A stretch of 34,305 bases of DNA from an uncultured Lachnospiraceae bacterium (lineage in GTDB: Bacteria > Bacillota > Clostridia > Lachnospirales > Lachnospiraceae), in assembly GCA_946544235.1 (NCBI GenBank), contig CAMNMC010000107.1, positions 1 through 34,305 of the forward strand. Direction: 5' to 3'. How positions within the stretch are numbered: the first letter of the stretch is position 1; every line of letters begins with the position of its first letter. Below are positions 6,859 through 15,143 of the stretch, piece after piece. The notes under the pieces are model-generated. The model ran no database searches, was not told where the DNA came from, and worked only from the letters and a program-made list of their open reading frames with translations. The position numbers and the translations under genes were made by a program.

Positions 6859-9477
6859 TTATTTTTCAGTCGGTGCAATATAAACATGCGTATCAGCGGT
6901 TTTATAAATGATATAAACCTTGAGTCTGCCCTCACTATCGATAATGTCTTCGTAAGAGAAACCGTTAAGGTTTTGATCAAATGTCAGAATATCATATGTA
7001 ATCCCATAATCCTTAAGAGAATCGTAGGCTGCCCCCGGCATAAGAATGATATATTCGCCGTTTAATGCATTCGCAGCATCACCAACAGAGTTAGCGGTCT
7101 TAAAGCTGATCGTATAACGGTCAGGACGCTTCAGCTCCGAAATATCCGCGGTTGCTTTTGCTTCAGAACCATCACCCATCATTGACATATAGTATTCACG
7201 ATAGGATATGTGTTCATCATCCGGGAAGGAAAGCTCCGTACCGCCTCGTCCGTTGCCTGTTATAAATGATATTGTATTTTTGCCCAATACAGAGAAAAGG
7301 TTTTCATACAGCTTACCTCTGTCAGGATCTGCACCAAACAGATATTTTATCGAAATATCGGTCTCGTATGATTTTCTGAACAAAAGCTCAGCGTCATCGC
7401 CGACAAATCCGCGGTTTTTGAGGTATTTCAGATTTGATATGATACCATTCTCGTCATCGAGCTCGTATTCGGCGTAATTGTACGCATCTTCGGTACTTGT
7501 CACGGTTCCGCTGCCATCAGTTTCCACATATGTAATATAAAGCGTCTGAGCTCCGCCGGCACCGGTGGCTTTTCTTTCACCGTAAAGATATTTAACAGGT
7601 GTCAGATCCTTAACTGAATATACTGAAAAATAGCTTTGATATGGGAGGAGACTCATGGTTTCATAAATATACCCTGCAACGATATATTTCTCTCCGTTCT
7701 GGCTCATTAAATATATGTCGTCTATACGCTGCTTATGATCAATGTCCGGATAAAGCTTTGCAGAAGCGGTGATGGTTACTTCGTCATCATCATCGCATTC
7801 ATACAGCTCGGCAGTAAATTCATAATATTCATAAGTGTAAGGCTCATCGCCGAGCTCTGTTTTGTCATTTCGTCTTATGACAAGCATCTCAGAGATGCCA
7901 TCATTATCAAAATCCTCGATCTTAGCTTCACAAATACCGGAATAGTCGTAAGGATAATCTGCCAGTGTCGGCCAGCTGTCCGATTCTTCAGGTCCGTAAT
8001 TTTTTATTGTGTAGGCCTCAAGTGTTAAGGTATCCGGATTAAAGGTATATCCGGTTACGGTGCAGTCCGTATCGAAGACCTCGATAGTTGTCTGTGAAGG
8101 ATCGTAAATATTATATTTTGGGATCAGGTCTGTTTCCAGGTAATCCCGTAGGGTTTCGTCTGCAGATACTTTGGTAAAACCACTTTCCGAAGAGGCTGTT
8201 TCGGTTTTTCCGTTATCTTCACCGAAGATGTCGGAAGCTGTACTGTCAGAACCTCCTGCATACTGAGAAGATGATCCGTCCTCGTCATCAATATAACCGG
8301 TTACAGTTTCATTTTTAGTATCCTTATCATCCTTGTTTGAGTTTACGAGGGTGACTGTTCCTACGGTAAGCCCGCCGACAAGTACGACACTCGCTGCAGT
8401 TACAGCTACCTTTCCGGCAATTGTACCGAAAATCCCTGCCTTTGCAGCGGTACTGCCAGAAACTGCGGCCACCTTTGAAACTGCTGCTCCGGCTGTCAGG
8501 GCACTTACGGATGAACCTGAACCAGCAGCTCCGGCAGCGGCACCTGCTGTAGCTGAACCCACTCCGCCGGCCGCAGCGTTTACACTTGATGCACCTGAGC
8601 CTGCACCCGCATAACCCGTACCGGTAGTACCGGATACTGCTACTGAACCGGCTGAAGAAGCACCGGATGCAGAACCGGAACTCACCGTACCGGATGCAGC
8701 CCCTGCAGCACCGGCTGCCGCGGCACCGGCCTCGTAAATATATGATCTTTTCTGCAATTGCATAAGTATAAAGAGAAGAACAACAGGAGAGACGCTGTAA
8801 AGCCTGTAACCTCTTTTCTCGAGTTCCTCGCCCTTGGCTTTGATCTTCTTTCTTCCGTAGTTAAGACGTGAGGTAACTGTATTTTTACTGCATTCGAGAG
8901 CAGTTGCGATCTCATCTACACTATGGCCTTCGAGATAGAACATGATCATGCATATCTTCTGTTCTTCCGGAAGGGAGGAAAGCAGCTCATTTACCAGATC
9001 GGCGGTTTCCTGCTTGGAATATCTTTCTTCGGGATTGAAATCAATCCTCTCATCAACTATAAGATCCTGAAATTCTGTAATATCGCCTTCGCCGTCATCA
9101 TGGTCCATTTCCGAGAACAGAACCGGATTCTTAACTCTCAGATAGTTCTTGGCTGTATTTGCAACTATCATACCAAGCCAGGAATCGAACTTCTCAGGAT
9201 CATTCAGCATATTAAGATTCTGGAAGGCTTTCATGTATGCATCCTGAAGAACATCGGCCACGGTGTCATCGTTCTTTACATATTTCTGCGCAACATAGTA
9301 TTTTGCCTTATAGGTTTTATCATAAAGGTAAGTGAAGCCATCATTATTGCCATTCAGCGCAGCACGTACGGCATCACCTATACTGTTGATACGCCCGGGC
9401 TGCATCACCGGTGTGCCGCAGTTTCCGCAAAAGGCAGCATCATCTTTCAAAACCTGTCCACAATTTCTGCAATACAT
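6859..9477 (-). CDS. zinc-ribbon / ECF-type sigma-70 / transmembrane / ectodomain fusion protein
   Basis: 872 residues, over four times the length of an ordinary ECF sigma factor. Residues 1-24 are a zinc ribbon (Cys3, Cys6, Cys17, Cys20). Residues about 47-114 are sigma region 2 (KYVKNDDTVADVLQDAYMKA, NDPEKFDSWLGMIVANTAKN), and about 160-215 region 4 with HTH (LEGHSVDEIATALECSKNT). Residues 245-345 are Ala/Gly/Ser/Thr-rich. One membrane helix lies at about 356-378. The remaining ~490 residues are predicted to lie outside; they are acidic and contain DFDNDGISE (522-530), a calcium-loop-like DxDxDG motif as in FG-GAP/VCBS-type repeats. The start follows GGAGGG and sits 4 bp after a 49-residue ORF. 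I infer a membrane-anchored sigma factor with its own sensor. Whether it is released by proteolysis or works while tethered is unknown. Confidence 0.85.
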   Translation of the reverse strand: MYCRNCGQVLKDDAAFCGNCGTPVMQPGRINSIGDAVRAALNGNNDGFTYLYDKTYKAKYYVAQKYVKNDDTVADVLQDAYMKAFQNLNMLNDPEKFDSWLGMIVANTAKNYLRVKNPVLFSEMDHDDGEGDITEFQDLIVDERIDFNPEERYSKQETADLVNELLSSLPEEQKICMIMFYLEGHSVDEIATALECSKNTVTSRLNYGRKKIKAKGEELEKRGYRLYSVSPVVLLFILMQLQKRSYIYEAGAAAAGAAGAASGTVSSGSASGASSAGSVAVSGTTGTGYAGAGSGASSVNAAAGGVGSATAGAAAGAAGSGSSVSALTAGAAVSKVAAVSGSTAAKAGIFGTIAGKVAVTAASVVLVGGLTVGTVTLVNSNKDDKDTKNETVTGYIDDEDGSSSQYAGGSDSTASDIFGEDNGKTETASSESGFTKVSADETLRDYLETDLIPKYNIYDPSQTTIEVFDTDCTVTGYTFNPDTLTLEAYTIKNYGPEESDSWPTLADYPYDYSGICEAKIEDFDNDGISEMLVIRRNDKTELGDEPYTYEYYEFTAELYECDDDDEVTITASAKLYPDIDHKQRIDDIYLMSQNGEKYIVAGYIYETMSLLPYQSYFSVYSVKDLTPVKYLYGERKATGAGGAQTLYITYVETDGSGTVTSTEDAYNYAEYELDDENGIISNLKYLKNRGFVGDDAELLFRKSYETDISIKYLFGADPDRGKLYENLFSVLGKNTISFITGNGRGGTELSFPDDEHISYREYYMSMMGDGSEAKATADISELKRPDRYTISFKTANSVGDAANALNGEYIILMPGAAYDSLKDYGITYDILTFDQNLNGFSYEDIIDSEGRLKVYIIYKTADTHVYIAPTEK

Positions 9478-9481
9478 ATTG

Positions 9482-9631
9482 TTAACCCTCCATGCTTTCC
9501 ATAAGCATCTTATAGATCAAAAGCTTAAGCTTTGTATTTTCATCATGGTTCTGCATATCGTATCTCATAAGCATTATAAACCATTTTAAGTATTTATCAT
9601 CCATTTTTTCTGTATCTTTGTTTTCTTTCAT
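9482..9631 (-). CDS. 49-residue small protein, translationally coupled to the sigma fusion
   Basis: Small ORF starting MKENKDTEKMDD and ending MLMESMEG, rich in Lys, Asp, Met and Leu, and mostly predicted helical (KYLKWFIMLMRYDMQ, KLKLLIYKMLME). It has an excellent ribosome site, AAGGAGG, 9 bases before its ATG. Its TAA is 4 bases before the ATG of the 872-residue sigma fusion, and the fusion's own GGAGGG lies inside its last codons, so the two are probably translated together. No membrane segment or known family is recognised. A co-factor or anti-sigma-like role is possible by position only. Confidence 0.7.
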   Translation of the reverse strand: MKENKDTEKMDDKYLKWFIMLMRYDMQNHDENTKLKLLIYKMLMESMEG

Positions 9632-9714
9632 ACATATACGCCTCCTTAGATCATATAACTTTGTTAATGGTATCCGTAAGATATTTAGGCATGTGTTACC
9701 ACGCCTCGAATATC

Positions 9715-9755
9715 CTTATACTATTAAGACACATGAAAGGGGTTTTAGATTTTAT
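9715..9755 (-). promoter_or_regulatory. putative ECF-type promoter, copy 2 (upstream of the sigma operon)
   Basis: Minus-strand partner of the element at 6617-6657, with the same three blocks (TAAAATCTAA, TTTCATGTGTCTTA, GTATAAG) at identical spacing. It lies about 85 bases upstream of the 49-residue ORF. Location before the sigma gene itself suggests positive autoregulation, which is common for ECF sigma factors. Confidence 0.65.
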
Positions 9756-9800
9756 AATACGAAAAAAACAGGCTCAGGTTTATACGATAAGAAGGCGCAA

Positions 9801-9956
9801 ATGGAATATCAGTCAATGGATCTCTCTTTTCAGAGGGATGCTATAAGCTATGGTGTTTCATGGTGGTTTGCTCTTATCGGACTGGTATTTCTTTTTATAA
9901 GACCATTTGTATATCTGTGTAAGAGACAGAATTTCTATACCGGATTCAGGAAATAA
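9801..9956 (+). CDS. doubtful 51-residue single-helix membrane protein
   Basis: In-frame ORF beginning MEYQSMDLSFQRD with one hydrophobic helix (WWFALIGLVFLFIRPFVYL) and a basic tail. A weak ribosome site (AAGAAGG, 6 bases upstream) precedes the ATG. The frame stays open to 9618, but that part crosses the promoter element and the 49-residue ORF on the other strand, so the short form is favoured. No family recognised. It could be a real small protein or a gene remnant. Confidence 0.35.
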   Translation: MEYQSMDLSFQRDAISYGVSWWFALIGLVFLFIRPFVYLCKRQNFYTGFRK

Positions 9957-9972
9957 ATACGTACTTCCGGCT

Positions 9973-10001
9973 TTGACACAGTGGCAAAAAAAGAGTAGAA
10001 T
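9973..10001 (+). promoter_or_regulatory. sigma-A promoter of the GGDEF/EAL gene
   Basis: Perfect -35 TTGACA (9973-9978), 17-bp spacer, -10 TAGAAT (9996-10001). The leader to the first candidate ATG is about 85 bases. Confidence 0.8.
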
Positions 10002-10092
10002 TATATATGCAGAGTTATGGGAAAATATGGTGGAATCGTATCTCTGCAGTGGGGTTAAAGATATTATTGGGGAATAATATCGGTTACAAAGG

Positions 10093-11790
10093 ATGCAGGT
10101 ATATATGGGTGGAAATAACAGAGATAAATATATAGAATTCATCAGACGACTGGTGGATCTTACACATTCAGAGATCTTTGATCATGAAAAGTATAAGGTG
10201 CTGATAGCTGATATATGTCATCATTACAGACTTGCCAAGGGTGTAACGGAGTTTTACCCAACGCCGAGGATGGAAATGATGAAGCAAGGCGAGGTTTTCT
10301 GTGATTTCGATAATGGGAAGGGCGAGAAAATACTTTATCATCTTCGTATCGTATCACAGACCAAAGCGGTCATCATAGGAACTCTCTATGTTGAGGATAA
10401 TGATGAGGACTGGACCGGCGAGGAGATGGAGCAGCTTGACACCCTGTTCAGGATAATTATCGGTTTCGTCAGTCGTAAGCGCCTCATCAGAACTGTTGAG
10501 GATTTTGGTTTTCATGACATCGAGGGTTATCGTAATTTCCGTGCTTTTGCCCGTTATCTGGATATAACCAATTCAGAGAATCGCCTGGGCGGAAAGATTG
10601 CTTTCCTTTTTGATCTGCACAATTTTGGTATAGTTAATCAGGAGATCGGACGTAAGAACGGCGATAAGGTTCTGCTTAACTTCTACCATATGGTTGAAAA
10701 AGCCATAGGTGATACAGGTATAATCATCCGTCTGGGTGGCGATAAATATATAGGTGTATTTGATCGTAAGGTCAAGAGAGAAGTATTTGAGCTTATTTCA
10801 GGTGCAAATGTTCCATATGATGACGCCGGCGAAAAGTCTGTAAGAGTATCTGCAGCGGCAGGTATCTATATGCTTCCAAATCCTTTTATGATGAAGAGTC
10901 CTGGCGATATCATGGACAAGATCATGATCGCAGGCAATGCAGCAAAGAGGGAGACAGAAGGCGCCATCGTTATTTATGACGATAAGATGAAGGCCGAGAA
11001 GGACCGCGTCAAGAAGGTTCAGACCGAATATAAGAAGGCCCTGGAGAAAGAGGAATTCCTTGTTTATTATCAGCCGAAAGTTGATATTGTCACCAGAAAG
11101 ATTGTAGGGGCAGAGGCTTTATGCCGCTGGATGAAGAAGGGCAAGATCGTTCCTCCGATGGAATTCATCCCGATCCTCGAGATAAATAACGATATCTGCG
11201 AGCTGGATTTTTATATGCTGGATCATGTCTGCCGGGACATCCGCAGATGGCTGGATGAAGGCAGGGAGGTTGTTCGCGTATCGGTAAATATGTCAAGGAA
11301 GCATCTGGTGGACGTTGATCTTCTGGATCACATCATGGCGATCATTGACAGAAACAATGTGCCTCATGAATATATCGAGATCGAGCTTACGGAGACCACG
11401 ACTGACGTTTTCTTCCGTGATCTGAAGAGAGTTGTCAGCGGACTTCAGGAGCAGGGTGTCTGGACAGCTGTTGATGATTTCGGAATGGGCTACTCGTCAC
11501 TTAATCTGATCCGTGAGATACCATGGAATGTCCTTAAGGTTGATAAGAATTTCGTCCCTAAGAATATGAATGACGAAAGAAGCATCGACAACCTTATGTT
11601 TAAGCACGTTATCTCTCTTGCCCAGGATATGGGTCTTGAGTGTGTTATCGAAGGTGTTGAGACTGTGGATCAGCTTGAGGTGCTTCGTAGAAATAACTGC
11701 AATATAGCGCAGGGGTATTTCTTCGACAGACCGCTTCCGAAGGAAGAATTTGAATATAGGATGGATCAGAAGATATATCCGGAAGAATAA
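10093..11790 (+). CDS. cyclic-di-GMP phosphodiesterase (EAL) with degenerate GGDEF domain
   Basis: 565 residues without membrane segments, so cytoplasmic. The N-terminal ~135 residues look like a GAF-like sensor region. A GGDEF domain follows (about 140-310), but its signature is GGDKY in RLGGDKYIGVF, so diguanylate cyclase activity is probably lost and the domain may only bind GTP. The EAL domain (about 320-560) looks intact: AEALCRW, SVNMSRKHL, ELTETT, AVDDFGMGYSS, KVDKNF and EGVET are all present. I therefore predict c-di-GMP hydrolysis. The start could also be the ATG at 10105 (four codons later); neither has a strong ribosome site. It is monocistronic between a strong promoter and a terminator. 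Confidence 0.9.
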   Translation: MQVYMGGNNRDKYIEFIRRLVDLTHSEIFDHEKYKVLIADICHHYRLAKGVTEFYPTPRMEMMKQGEVFCDFDNGKGEKILYHLRIVSQTKAVIIGTLYVEDNDEDWTGEEMEQLDTLFRIIIGFVSRKRLIRTVEDFGFHDIEGYRNFRAFARYLDITNSENRLGGKIAFLFDLHNFGIVNQEIGRKNGDKVLLNFYHMVEKAIGDTGIIIRLGGDKYIGVFDRKVKREVFELISGANVPYDDAGEKSVRVSAAAGIYMLPNPFMMKSPGDIMDKIMIAGNAAKRETEGAIVIYDDKMKAEKDRVKKVQTEYKKALEKEEFLVYYQPKVDIVTRKIVGAEALCRWMKKGKIVPPMEFIPILEINNDICELDFYMLDHVCRDIRRWLDEGREVVRVSVNMSRKHLVDVDLLDHIMAIIDRNNVPHEYIEIELTETTTDVFFRDLKRVVSGLQEQGVWTAVDDFGMGYSSLNLIREIPWNVLKVDKNFVPKNMNDERSIDNLMFKHVISLAQDMGLECVIEGVETVDQLEVLRRNNCNIAQGYFFDRPLPKEEFEYRMDQKIYPEE

Positions 11791-11793
11791 GAT

Positions 11794-11837
11794 AAAGAAA
11801 TCCCACGTGAAGATAAATCACGTGGGATTTCTTTTTA
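11794..11837. terminator. bidirectional terminator between EAL and Nudix genes
   Basis: AAAGAAATCCCACGTGA (11794-11810) pairs perfectly with TCACGTGGGATTTCTTT (11818-11834) around a 7-nt loop, with T runs on both strands. The Nudix stop codon (11835-11837) abuts it. Confidence 0.92.
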
Positions 11838-12377
11838 GTGCTTTTTTGTCGGATCCTTATGTGTAAAGGCGCCGTTATGATTTCTGAGGAAATACAGGAG
11901 TGATATAAAGGACGACTTATATAACACAAACTCCTTGTTGCGGAGCATCTCGAGTATTTCTTCTTCAGTAGCCCACTTAACCTGTTCTACCTCAGTCTCC
12001 TGAAGCTTAAGGCTGTCCAAATCAACATCCAGATTTATTGTATATATATCGTTAAAACCGCCGTCGAAGTATATCGTCATTGCCGGACGTACTCCGGTAA
12101 GGTCATAATCAAGTCCGATCTCTTCCTTCAGCTCTCTGGAAGCTGCCTGCTGGCTTGAATCCCCTGCGAGCGCACTGCCTCCTGCAGTCAGATCCCACAT
12201 GCCTGACCAGCCGTTTTTGAAGGGCTGTCTCTTTTGTATAAGCAGTCTTCCATCACTTCCGAATACGCATACATGTACAACAAGACGGTAGTAGCCTGCA
12301 GGGACTTTTGTACCTCTTTCAAGCGTTTTACCGGTTCTGTTTCTGTTTATGTCATACAGATCAAAAAACTCAGACAT
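11835..12377 (-). CDS. Nudix hydrolase (IPP-isomerase-like subgroup)
   Basis: 180 residues. Nudix enzymes hydrolyse nucleoside-diphosphate-linked compounds. The Nudix box is GGSALAGDSSQQAASRELKEEIGL; the first conserved Glu is Asp here, while the metal-binding REL.EE core is intact. The N-terminus (FFDLYDINRNRTGKTLERG..VPAGYYRLVVHVCVFGSDGRLLIQKR) is of the YfcD/Idi-like type with a leading WD/YD..G segment. The start has GGGGAGGA upstream. Convergent with the EAL gene; no partner gene points to the substrate. Confidence 0.88.
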   Translation of the reverse strand: MSEFFDLYDINRNRTGKTLERGTKVPAGYYRLVVHVCVFGSDGRLLIQKRQPFKNGWSGMWDLTAGGSALAGDSSQQAASRELKEEIGLDYDLTGVRPAMTIYFDGGFNDIYTINLDVDLDSLKLQETEVEQVKWATEEEILEMLRNKEFVLYKSSFISLLYFLRNHNGAFTHKDPTKKH

Positions 12378-12482
12378 GATCTATCCTCCCCGATTAATAC
12401 ATATTTAAAACTATGTGAGAATTATAACATTTTCACGGGGCTTTTAACAGGGGCATTTTATTGATTATATATGAATATATTA

Positions 12483-12511
12483 TTGAAAGAAATATAGCTG
12501 TAAGTTATACT
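12483..12511 (+). promoter_or_regulatory. sigma-A promoter of the 12558-15039 operon
   Basis: -35 TTGAAA (12483-12488), 17-bp spacer, -10 TATACT (12506-12511), then a short leader of about 40 bases with AGGAGG before the first gene. Confidence 0.75.
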
Positions 12512-12557
12512 GAAAAGCAGTGAAATATAACTATTCCGATATAAACAGGAGGCAGGC

Positions 12558-13109
12558 ATGATGGAAGAAAAAAAGGTTCATAAGGGACTGATCGGATACA
12601 AGGTTTTAATAAAGCGATGGAGTGATGTTGCTGACAGCCGGGTTATGGAGGAGCTTCTGATGGATCTTGCGGGCTACAACGAGGAAGACGCAGAGAAGCT
12701 GATCGATTCAGCACCTCCGGTACTTATAGCAGTTGATATGACACATTCGGGAGCGGTTTATCTTGCAGCAGCCTTTGAGATGTACGGCTGCACAACGGAT
12801 GTTTATTACCAGGATGAGCATATTGAGTTCAGTGAAGAGATTCCGGAGATATTTAATATCGAGGGTGATCTCACGGCTAAGTCAAGATATGTATTTGAAA
12901 ATATATCCAATCATAATCGTGTCAGCTTTGATGAGGAAAAGGATAAGACTCCGGGAAGCTTCAGCAGCTACCACATGAGTAATGAAAGACTTATCATGAA
13001 TCATAAGAGGAGACCGGTTGAGCATAAAACCATCACCCAGAAGCCGCTCGGATATGTTCCTGAGGGAATTCTGGGATGGCAGCATCGAAGAGGCGGAAAT
13101 CCGAGATAA
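12558..13109 (+). CDS. hypothetical protein with ribosomal L7/L12 C-terminal-domain-like region
   Basis: 183 residues, not a named family. Residues about 13-85 read like the L7/L12 C-terminal (ClpS-like) fold: YKVLIKRWSD, an LL.DLAGYNEEDAEKLIDSAPPVLI helix-turn and then a helix and strand ending GCTTDVYY. In L7/L12 the equivalent is a lysine-rich A..LV..AP segment. The rest is polar, ending in a basic RRGGNPR tail. ATG at 12558 or 12561 are both possible behind AGGAGG (12547-12552). Its stop is 49 bases before iorA and no terminator separates them, so it is likely part of the same transcript and may be an accessory factor for that enzyme. That link is inference. Confidence 0.75.
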   Translation: MMEEKKVHKGLIGYKVLIKRWSDVADSRVMEELLMDLAGYNEEDAEKLIDSAPPVLIAVDMTHSGAVYLAAAFEMYGCTTDVYYQDEHIEFSEEIPEIFNIEGDLTAKSRYVFENISNHNRVSFDEEKDKTPGSFSSYHMSNERLIMNHKRRPVEHKTITQKPLGYVPEGILGWQHRRGGNPR

Positions 13110-13158
13110 CATTATCGAAGATATATCATAAATAATGATAAAAGAGTGAGAATAAAAA

Positions 13159-15039
13159 ATGCATGAAGAGTTTTTAATGGGAAATGCAGCGATCGCACGC
13201 GGAGCGATAGCTGCGGGACTTAATCTTATAGCCGGATATCCCGGCACACCTTCCACAGAGGTGCTTGAAAATGTGGCAAAGTCGAAGAGAGAGGGAACCT
13301 ATGTCGAGTGGTCCGTAAATGAGAAGGCCGCACTCGAGGTGGCTGCCGGTGCTACCTATGCCGGAGCCAGAACCATGGTGACAATGAAGCAGGTTGGACT
13401 GAATGTTGCTTCGGACCCTCTGATGAGCCTTGAATATGTCGGAGTAAAGGGCGGAATGATAGTTCTGGTTGCTGATGATCCGGGACCGATATCATCTCAG
13501 ACCGAGCAGGACACAAGGAAGTTTGCGGAGTTTTCAAAGCTTCCATGCTTTGATCCGTCTTCTGTTCAGGAGGCGTATGAAATGGTCAGCGAGGCTTTCG
13601 AACTGTCCGAGAAGTACGGAACGCCTGTCTTTCTTCGTTCTACGACAAGAGTATCACACGGCTATGCAAGTATATCCGTAAAGGATGAAGATGAATATTA
13701 TACAAATACACCGGAAGGCTTCGTGAAGGATTCAAAGAGATGGGTTATATTTCCGCGTCTCTCCTATGCAAATCATCAGAAGATAGAGGCCAGAAATGCA
13801 GAGCTGTCGAAGGTTTTCTCGGAGTACAAGAGAAACAAAATACTCTTTGGTGCTGAGAGATCTGAGATCGGTATCGCAGCGGGCGGTATCAGTTATTCAT
13901 ATGTTCTCGAGGCCATGAAGGAAACCGGAAGACTGTCGCTCTTTAAGGTCAGTACACCCTTTCCGTTCCCTGAAGAGAAAGCGTTAGAGTTCCTTAAGGG
14001 TAAGAAGGAAGTACTCTGCATAGAGGAGCTTGATCCTGTTATTGAAAGGGAGCTTATCTATGTATGCGGTAAATATAATCTGGACGTCAGGATCAGAGGA
14101 AAGCTGACCGGAGATACTCCGAACGCAGGAGAAAATACGATCGACAGCGTGAAGGAGAATATACTGAGTTTTATTTCCGACAACGCATCCGGCAGTGATA
14201 CTGAAAATTCCGGTGTGGCAGCTACTGTCAGTACCGGTAATTCAGACAGTGAGACAAATAACGATTCAATATCCGGCAGCGGAGAGAGAGAAACACCTCC
14301 GCCACTTCCGGTTCGCCCACCGGTCCTCTGTGCAGGCTGTCCGCACAGGGCTTCCTTCTACGCGGTCAAGAAGGCCATGCAGGGAAGAAAGACCATTTTC
14401 TGCGGCGATATCGGTTGTTATACACTTGGTAATGCCATGCCGCTCGACATGGTTGATACCTGCCTCTGTATGGGAGCAGGTGTAAATATAGCCCAGGGCG
14501 TCGGACATATCGAGCCGGACACAAAGTGCTTTGCCTTTGTGGGTGATTCAACCTTCTTCGCTTCGGCTATAACAGGTGTTGTAAATGCAGTCTACAATCA
14601 GGCAGATATGACACTTATCGTTCTTGATAATTCAACAACCGCAATGACCGGCCATCAGCCGCATCCGGGAACGGGGCATACCATGATGGGCGAGATCGTT
14701 GCGAAGATAAATATAGAACAGGTGCTTCGCGGAATCGGACTCACAACGGTTGAGACCATTGATCCGCTTGATATGAACGGATCGATCGAGCTTATTAAGA
14801 GAGTTGCGGATGAGCCGGGCGTGAAGGCGGTTATATTTAAATCGCCGTGCGTTGCGATCGTTCCGCCGAACAAGGCTCTTCATATCGATCAGGAAAAATG
14901 TATCAAGTGTAAGAAATGTATCCGCGAGATCGGCTGTCCGGGCATAGTTATAAATGACGGCAGGGTTGAGATCGATACATCTCTTTGTACCGGATGTACG
15001 CTTTGCTCACAGATATGCCCTGTTGGTGCGATTTCCTGA
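13159..15039 (+). CDS. iorA: indolepyruvate:ferredoxin oxidoreductase, alpha subunit
   Basis: 626 residues, family-length. IorA uses thiamine diphosphate to oxidatively decarboxylate aryl pyruvates to aryl-acetyl-CoA, passing electrons to ferredoxin. The pyrimidine-binding half starts GNAAIARGAIAAG..IAGYPGTPSTEV; the TPP-binding half has CGDIGCYTLG, GAGVNIAQG and GDSTFFASAITGVVNA. The C-terminus carries two 4Fe-4S motifs (CIKCKKCIREIGCP and CTGCTLCSQICP). Residues about 341-385 are an Asn/Ser/Gly/Asp/Thr-rich insertion followed by a Pro run, between the two halves. The beta subunit gene iorB is not next to it: an ABC gene follows. The upstream ribosome site is weak (GAGTGAG). Confidence 0.93.
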   Translation: MHEEFLMGNAAIARGAIAAGLNLIAGYPGTPSTEVLENVAKSKREGTYVEWSVNEKAALEVAAGATYAGARTMVTMKQVGLNVASDPLMSLEYVGVKGGMIVLVADDPGPISSQTEQDTRKFAEFSKLPCFDPSSVQEAYEMVSEAFELSEKYGTPVFLRSTTRVSHGYASISVKDEDEYYTNTPEGFVKDSKRWVIFPRLSYANHQKIEARNAELSKVFSEYKRNKILFGAERSEIGIAAGGISYSYVLEAMKETGRLSLFKVSTPFPFPEEKALEFLKGKKEVLCIEELDPVIERELIYVCGKYNLDVRIRGKLTGDTPNAGENTIDSVKENILSFISDNASGSDTENSGVAATVSTGNSDSETNNDSISGSGERETPPPLPVRPPVLCAGCPHRASFYAVKKAMQGRKTIFCGDIGCYTLGNAMPLDMVDTCLCMGAGVNIAQGVGHIEPDTKCFAFVGDSTFFASAITGVVNAVYNQADMTLIVLDNSTTAMTGHQPHPGTGHTMMGEIVAKINIEQVLRGIGLTTVETIDPLDMNGSIELIKRVADEPGVKAVIFKSPCVAIVPPNKALHIDQEKCIKCKKCIREIGCPGIVINDGRVEIDTSLCTGCTLCSQICPVGAIS

Positions 15040-15143
15040 CGATTGCCAGTTGTTCTGAAGATTTCTTACTGTGATGATCATGAAATACAGTTCGTTTTAA
15101 TAATCTGCAGAGCATGCCGGCAGGTTTGATATGTATGTAATTC

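Noticed and set aside
8333-8614. 93-residue Ala/Pro/Thr-rich plus-strand ORF
   Set aside because: Antisense shadow of the Ala/Gly-rich tether in the sigma fusion; composition follows from the opposite strand.
9618-9800. N-terminal part of a 112-residue plus-strand ORF ending at 9956
   Set aside because: It crosses the 5' end of the 49-residue ORF and the conserved promoter element on the other strand; only the part from 9801 is considered possible.
10093-11790. Active bifunctional cyclase/phosphodiesterase
   Set aside because: The GGDEF signature is GGDKY, which is not expected to support cyclase activity.
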